DNA of 6,453 bases from Spirochaetaceae bacterium. GTDB lineage: Bacteria > Spirochaetota > Spirochaetia > Treponematales > Breznakiellaceae. The first letter of the stretch is position 1. Every line of letters starts with the position of its first letter. Location: NCBI GenBank assembly GCA_031267475.1, contig JAIRZA010000008.1:1-6453 (forward strand), in the 5' to 3' direction. Made by a program: the position numbers and the translations under genes. The notes below the pieces were generated by a model. It was given only the letters and a program-made list of their open reading frames with translations, did not search any database and was not told where the DNA came from. Below are positions 6,136 through 6,453 of this stretch, piece after piece.

Positions 6136-6453
6136 GAAGTTACCGGCGACACGCAGTTGTACCAGCAATGGACCGCCAACACTTTTACCGTAAAGTTTGA
6201 CCTAAACTACACGGGCGGGGACTCGTCCGCCAGCGCCCCCGTCGATATAACCGGCGTGAACGAGGCTGTTAGCGCCGCAGGCGGCTTGAAGGCGGCGGGT
6301 AAGGATCTGCCCGCTGTGGAAGACGTAACCATAAACCAGATAATCTACAAGTTCGTGAACTGGACGGACAAGGCGGATGGGAGCGGCAAGACTATAATCG
6401 CATCTACCCCGCTGTTTCCGAAAGATGGCGCGAATGAAGTAACACTGTATGCG
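6136..6453 (+). pseudogene. Lipoprotein gene continuation after in-frame TAG, third repeat unit (partial, runs off the window)
   Basis: The same frame stays open after the TAG for 106 codons to the window edge. It completes unit 2 with EVTGDTQLYQQW. It then begins unit 3 with TANTFTVKFDLNYTGGDSS, and ends with FVNWTDKADGSGKTI and ANEVTLYA, where a final Trp would normally come next. The fit to the family pattern directly across the TAG shows that the codon replaced a sense codon in the ancestral gene; AAG or CAG would need one base change. The gene continues beyond the window, so its full length is unknown. Confidence 0.75.

Overview
The window looks like bacterial chromosomal DNA, most plausibly from a spirochaete of the Treponema type. 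This is inferred from three things: Listeria-Bacteroides-type repeats in a surface lipoprotein, a long homopolymeric C tract inside that gene, and dispersed palindromic repeats between genes. No rRNA or other taxonomic marker is present, so the assignment is tentative.

Layout. Positions 1-108 hold the last 35 codons of an unrecognised gene. Positions 109-435 contain no convincing gene. They are almost entirely palindromic repeats: nine hairpins, most with three-base loops, including a 64-66 bp composite unit present twice in tandem. Positions 436-2925 (+) encode an 829-residue DinG/XPD-type helicase with iron-sulfur cysteines and a RadC-like JAMM domain fused to its N terminus. Positions 2979-4907 (-) encode a 642-residue ABC-F ATPase of the Uup/YdiF/YheS kind, a ribosome-associated translation factor rather than a transporter. 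The two genes converge on a 53 bp gap that holds a candidate bidirectional terminator. Positions 4908-5125 carry another copy of the dispersed repeat and the ribosome binding site of the next gene. From 5126 to the window end lies a lipoprotein gene with a lipobox and three InlB-B/Flg_new-like repeat units.

The lipoprotein gene is the most interesting part. It contains 14 consecutive C bases (5504-5517) in a proline-rich linker. As read, the frame stops 12 codons after the tract. With 15 or 12 C it runs straight into the repeat domains, whose frame is otherwise open. This is the layout of a phase-variable surface antigen switched by slipped-strand mispairing. A further in-frame TAG at 6133-6135 would truncate even the ON form, so the allele may be decayed, or the TAG may be a sequence error or be suppressed.

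The genes do not form one operon. The helicase (DNA repair) and ABC-F factor (translation) appear to be housekeeping. The lipoprotein has its own strong Shine-Dalgarno sequence and is probably an exposed, variable cell-surface protein. Related repeat copies lie in direct orientation on both sides of the helicase/ABC-F block.
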